This document shows positions 7,221 to 10,000 of a stretch of 10,000 nt of DNA, piece by piece. Position numbers and translations under genes: made by a program. Within the stretch, counting starts at the first letter, position 1; each line of letters starts with the position of its first letter. The DNA comes from Candidatus Hydrogenedens sp. (lineage in GTDB: Bacteria > Hydrogenedentota > Hydrogenedentia > Hydrogenedentales > Hydrogenedentaceae): NCBI GenBank assembly GCA_020216745.1, contig JAIWNQ010000028.1, positions 1-10,000 of the forward strand, read 5' to 3'. Under the pieces are notes generated by a model. The model searched no databases. It was not told the origin of the DNA and saw nothing but the letters and a program-made list of their open reading frames with translations.

Positions 7221-9500
7221 ATGTTATTTGACCTTGATTTAATAGCGCATACATTAAATAAATATCATATTCAATTAAAAGAAATTCGAAATAAACTAAA
7301 TCGTCCTCTAACCTTTGCAGAAAAAATCTTGTATAGTCATGTATCCAACAAAAATGATATTCGCGACATTAAAAGAGGAAAAGAATATATTGAATTTAAC
7401 CCTGACCGTGTTGCTATGCAAGATGCTACCGCACAAATGGCATTACTGCAATTTATGCAAGCAGGTAGACCTAAAGTGGCTGTGCCTACTACGGTCCATT
7501 GTGACCACCTAATTCTGGCAGAGAAAGGGGCAACTTCCGACCTGCAAAAAGCTTTAACAGATAATGACGAAGTCTATAATTTCCTTCATAGCGTTGCTCA
7601 AAAATATGGCATAGGCTTCTGGAAACCGGGTGCAGGAATTATTCATCAGGTTATCTTAGAGAACTATGCTTTTCCTGGGGGGATGATGATAGGCACAGAT
7701 TCACATACTCCAAATGCTGGAGGTTTGGGAATGATAGCTATTGGCGTTGGGGGTGCTGATGCAGTAGATGTAATGGCTGGTCTACCGTGGGAATTGAAAT
7801 TCCCGAAAATTATGGGGGTTAAACTTACAGGAGAATTAAAAGGTTGGACGTCTCCAAAAGATGTGATATTAAAATTAGCTGGAATCCTATCTGTTAAAGG
7901 AGGAACAGGATACATTATTGAATACTTCGGACCTGGAACAGAAACAATTTCATGCACCGGAAAGGCAACTATCTGCAATATGGGTGCAGAGGTAGGTGCT
8001 ACCTGTTCAATCTTTCCTTATGACAAACGGATGAAAGATTACTTGAACTATACAGGTAGAGAAAAAGTGGCACAATTATGTGAAACAATAAGTCAAGAAC
8101 TCTGCGCTGATATAGATGTGGTACAAAATCCAGAGACATATTATGATTCTGTAATAGAAATAGATTTGTCAACACTTGAGCCTTATATAAATGGACCCTT
8201 CACACCCGATTTAGCCACACCTATTTCACAAATGAAAGAGAAAACCACTACAAATAATTGGCCTCTTAAAGTAGAAGTGGGACTCATCGGTTCATGCACA
8301 AATTCTTCATACGAAGATTTAAGTAGGTCTGCATCTATCGCACGACAAGCCATTGCAAAAAAAATAAAAGCAAAGGCAGAATTTATAATTACACCAGGGT
8401 CTGAACAGATACGCGAAACTATTGAAAAAGACGGCATACTCAAAGACTTTGAGAGTATAAACGGTGTTGTTCTTGCCAATGCATGTGGTCCTTGTATTGG
8501 TCAATGGAAGAGACATCGCTATGGTCCTAATGATGAGCCAAATACAATTGTAACATCTTTTAATAGGAACTTTACTAAAAGGAATGATGGAAACCCAAAA
8601 ACACATGCCTTTGTTGCTTCCCCAGAAATAGTAACCGCCTTAGTTTTGTCGGGGAATATCACTTTTAACCCACTAACGGATACATTAGTTAATGAAGAAG
8701 GAGTCGAAGTGATGTTAGACCCGCCTGTTGGTGATGAATTTCCAAAAAATGGTTTTATATGTTCCAATCCTGGTTATGTACCCCCTGCTGAACAACCCGA
8801 AAACATAATTGTAAATGTTCAAAAAAATTCGCAGAGATTGCAACTATTAGAACCATTTCCTTCTAATAATGGAGACCTTATAGGCTTATATGTCCTATTA
8901 AAAGTAAAAGGGAAATGTACCACAGACCATATATCACCCGCAGGACCGTGGTTAAAATATCGTGGACATCTTGATAATATCTCAAATAACTGCTTTATGG
9001 GTGCCATCAATGCATTCAATAATAAACCAAACTGTGTGAAAAATCAATTAACAGGTGAATACGGAACTGTGTCTGAGGTTCAGCGATTTTACAAGCAAAA
9101 CGGTATAGGAACAATTGTAATAGGTGACGAAAATTATGGAGAAGGCTCATCACGCGAACATGCAGCAATGGAACCAAGATACTTAGGAGTTAAGGCTATT
9201 CTCGTTCGTAGTTTTGCACGTATTCACGAAACAAACCTAAAAAAACAGGGAATCCTTGCACTTACCTTTGCAGAGCCTGAGGATTATGAAAAAATCCGTG
9301 AAGATGATAAGATAGACATATTAGGCATTGATACCTTTACTCCACAGAAACCTCTAACCATTATCCTTCACCACGCAGATGGCACAAACGAAACTATCTT
9401 AGCAAACCATTCCTATAATACCACACAAATTGAATGGTATAAAGCTGGTGGAGCCCTCAACATAATAAGAAAACAATTCTCTACTCAAACAAATTACTAA
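7221..9500 (+). CDS. Aconitate hydratase, mitochondrial type
   Basis: A 759-aa [4Fe-4S] enzyme that interconverts citrate and isocitrate via cis-aconitate in the TCA cycle. Motifs in order: TTVHCDH (90-96), DSHT (160-163), the cluster ligands C359 in GSCTNSS and C422/C425 in ACGPCIG, and in the C-terminal swivel domain the substrate loop GSSREHA (642-648). The ligand and SSR positions are each offset by one from mature mitochondrial aconitase (358/421/424; 642-644). This supports the mitochondrial-type family over bacterial AcnA or AcnB, both of which are longer. All catalytic positions examined are intact. GGAGA (7210-7214) precedes the ATG by 6 bases. It follows the sulfur operon by 65 bases on the same strand but has no direct pathway link. 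It ends overlapping the stop of the convergent kinase gene. Confidence 0.95.
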   Translation: MLFDLDLIAHTLNKYHIQLKEIRNKLNRPLTFAEKILYSHVSNKNDIRDIKRGKEYIEFNPDRVAMQDATAQMALLQFMQAGRPKVAVPTTVHCDHLILAEKGATSDLQKALTDNDEVYNFLHSVAQKYGIGFWKPGAGIIHQVILENYAFPGGMMIGTDSHTPNAGGLGMIAIGVGGADAVDVMAGLPWELKFPKIMGVKLTGELKGWTSPKDVILKLAGILSVKGGTGYIIEYFGPGTETISCTGKATICNMGAEVGATCSIFPYDKRMKDYLNYTGREKVAQLCETISQELCADIDVVQNPETYYDSVIEIDLSTLEPYINGPFTPDLATPISQMKEKTTTNNWPLKVEVGLIGSCTNSSYEDLSRSASIARQAIAKKIKAKAEFIITPGSEQIRETIEKDGILKDFESINGVVLANACGPCIGQWKRHRYGPNDEPNTIVTSFNRNFTKRNDGNPKTHAFVASPEIVTALVLSGNITFNPLTDTLVNEEGVEVMLDPPVGDEFPKNGFICSNPGYVPPAEQPENIIVNVQKNSQRLQLLEPFPSNNGDLIGLYVLLKVKGKCTTDHISPAGPWLKYRGHLDNISNNCFMGAINAFNNKPNCVKNQLTGEYGTVSEVQRFYKQNGIGTIVIGDENYGEGSSREHAAMEPRYLGVKAILVRSFARIHETNLKKQGILALTFAEPEDYEKIREDDKIDILGIDTFTPQKPLTIILHHADGTNETILANHSYNTTQIEWYKAGGALNIIRKQFSTQTNY

Positions 9501-10000
9501 GGGAGGGTTATGATAAAGGAGGTGCCGTTTTCAGGGGTGGATTGAAGGGTAATTTGTCCGCCATGTAATTCTATTATTCGTCTGACAATAAAAAGTCCTA
9601 AGCCCGCTCCTTTTTTCCCTTCTGGAGTTTTGGTGTCATATCTCCTGAATCGATGGAATAGCGAAGTAAGTAGTTGGGGTTCAATAGGGGGTCCATCATT
9701 CCAGACAACCAACTTAATTTTTCCGTCTTCATCTCGGGTTGCTGAGATTTTTATATTGCCTTCTTCCTGAACATATTTAATTGCGTTGCCTAATAGATTT
9801 TCATAAACAACTCTCATTAGGTTTACATCGGCAGGTAATGTAAATTCTTCTGGGACTTCGTTTTTCAGGTTTAACTTTTTTATTTCTATCATTTTTAACA
9901 GTTCGTTTAGAACGGGTTTTATAACTTCATTTAATAGATTTACTTCTCTTTTTTCAAAATATAAGTCGCCCTGTTCTAAACGGGAGAGTTGTAGGTAGTT
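9497..10000 (-). CDS. Sensor histidine kinase, C-terminal part (runs off window)
   Basis: The frame is open from the TAG at 9497-9499 to the right edge, giving 167 visible residues; the true start lies beyond 10000. The Met at 9892 is internal, because the 36 residues before it continue the kinase: an LSRLEQGDL stretch typical of the end of the DHp dimerisation helices just before the ATPase domain. The HATPase_c boxes follow in order: N box [11 protein letters not shown]1 VWNDGPP, F box [10 protein letters not shown]2 [10 protein letters not shown] and a final GTSFIITLP strand. The phosphoacceptor His and sensor domain are off-window, so the signal is unknown. It would be autophosphorylated by ATP and pass phosphate to an unseen response regulator. 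It converges on the aconitase gene with a 4-base overlap. Confidence 0.92.
   Translation of the reverse strand, partial: NYLQLSRLEQGDLYFEKREVNLLNEVIKPVLNELLKMIEIKKLNLKNEVPEEFTLPADVNLMRVVYENLLGNAIKYVQEEGNIKISATRDEDGKIKLVVWNDGPPIEPQLLTSLFHRFRRYDTKTPEGKKGAGLGLFIVRRIIELHGGQITLQSTPENGTSFIITLP

Noticed and set aside
8183..8606. Overlapping open frames on the minus strand inside the aconitase gene (and similar ones inside the acylase, cysK and metY)
   Set aside because: They are antisense to strongly conserved coding sequence, lack ribosome binding sites and show no recognisable protein features.
9497..9892. Complete 131-aa kinase-like ATPase starting at the Met at 9892
   Set aside because: The same frame is open through the window edge and encodes typical histidine kinase linker/DHp residues before this Met, so the gene is partial rather than a stand-alone ATPase domain.

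Overview
The window is ordinary bacterial chromosome, AT-rich by eye (roughly 35-40% GC), densely coding, with no mobile elements, rRNA, tRNA or CRISPR. A lipoprotein-type signal peptide points to a didermic or otherwise lipoprotein-exporting bacterium. A mitochondrial-type aconitase, a single-RRM RNA-binding protein and a fused MetX-MetW enzyme suggest a phylum outside the well-studied Proteobacteria and Firmicutes. The sequence alone does not let me name the taxon.

Layout from left to right. (1) 79-2259 (+) is a penicillin-acylase-family Ntn-hydrolase lipoprotein, closed by a strong hairpin (2275-2306) that it shares convergently with the next gene. (2) 2339-2623 (-) is a small RRM RNA-binding protein starting at a GTG. 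(3) 2624-3071 is a 448-bp divergent intergenic region. It holds two face-to-face sigma70-like promoters with overlapping -10 boxes, a terminator-like AT-rich hairpin with a T7 tract, and a possible 35-codon leader ORF ending in a Cys-rich stretch. (4) 3072-7155 (+) is a compact sulfur amino-acid operon: cysK (cysteine synthase), metY (O-acetylhomoserine sulfhydrylase) and a metX-metW fusion. (5) 7221-9500 (+) is a mitochondrial-type aconitase with all its [4Fe-4S] ligands. (6) 9497-10000 (-) is the C-terminal part of a sensor histidine kinase running off the right edge. Its stop codon overlaps the aconitase stop.

The central operon is coherent. CysK makes cysteine from O-acetylserine and sulfide, the MetX part activates homoserine with an acyl group, and MetY sulfhydrylates the product directly to homocysteine. 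The cluster therefore supplies both sulfur amino acids from sulfide without transsulfuration. The most notable points are the single-polypeptide MetX-MetW fusion, with a CxxC in its linker, and the cysK leader region, which could carry cysteine-responsive attenuation. The second idea is an inference and needs comparative support.
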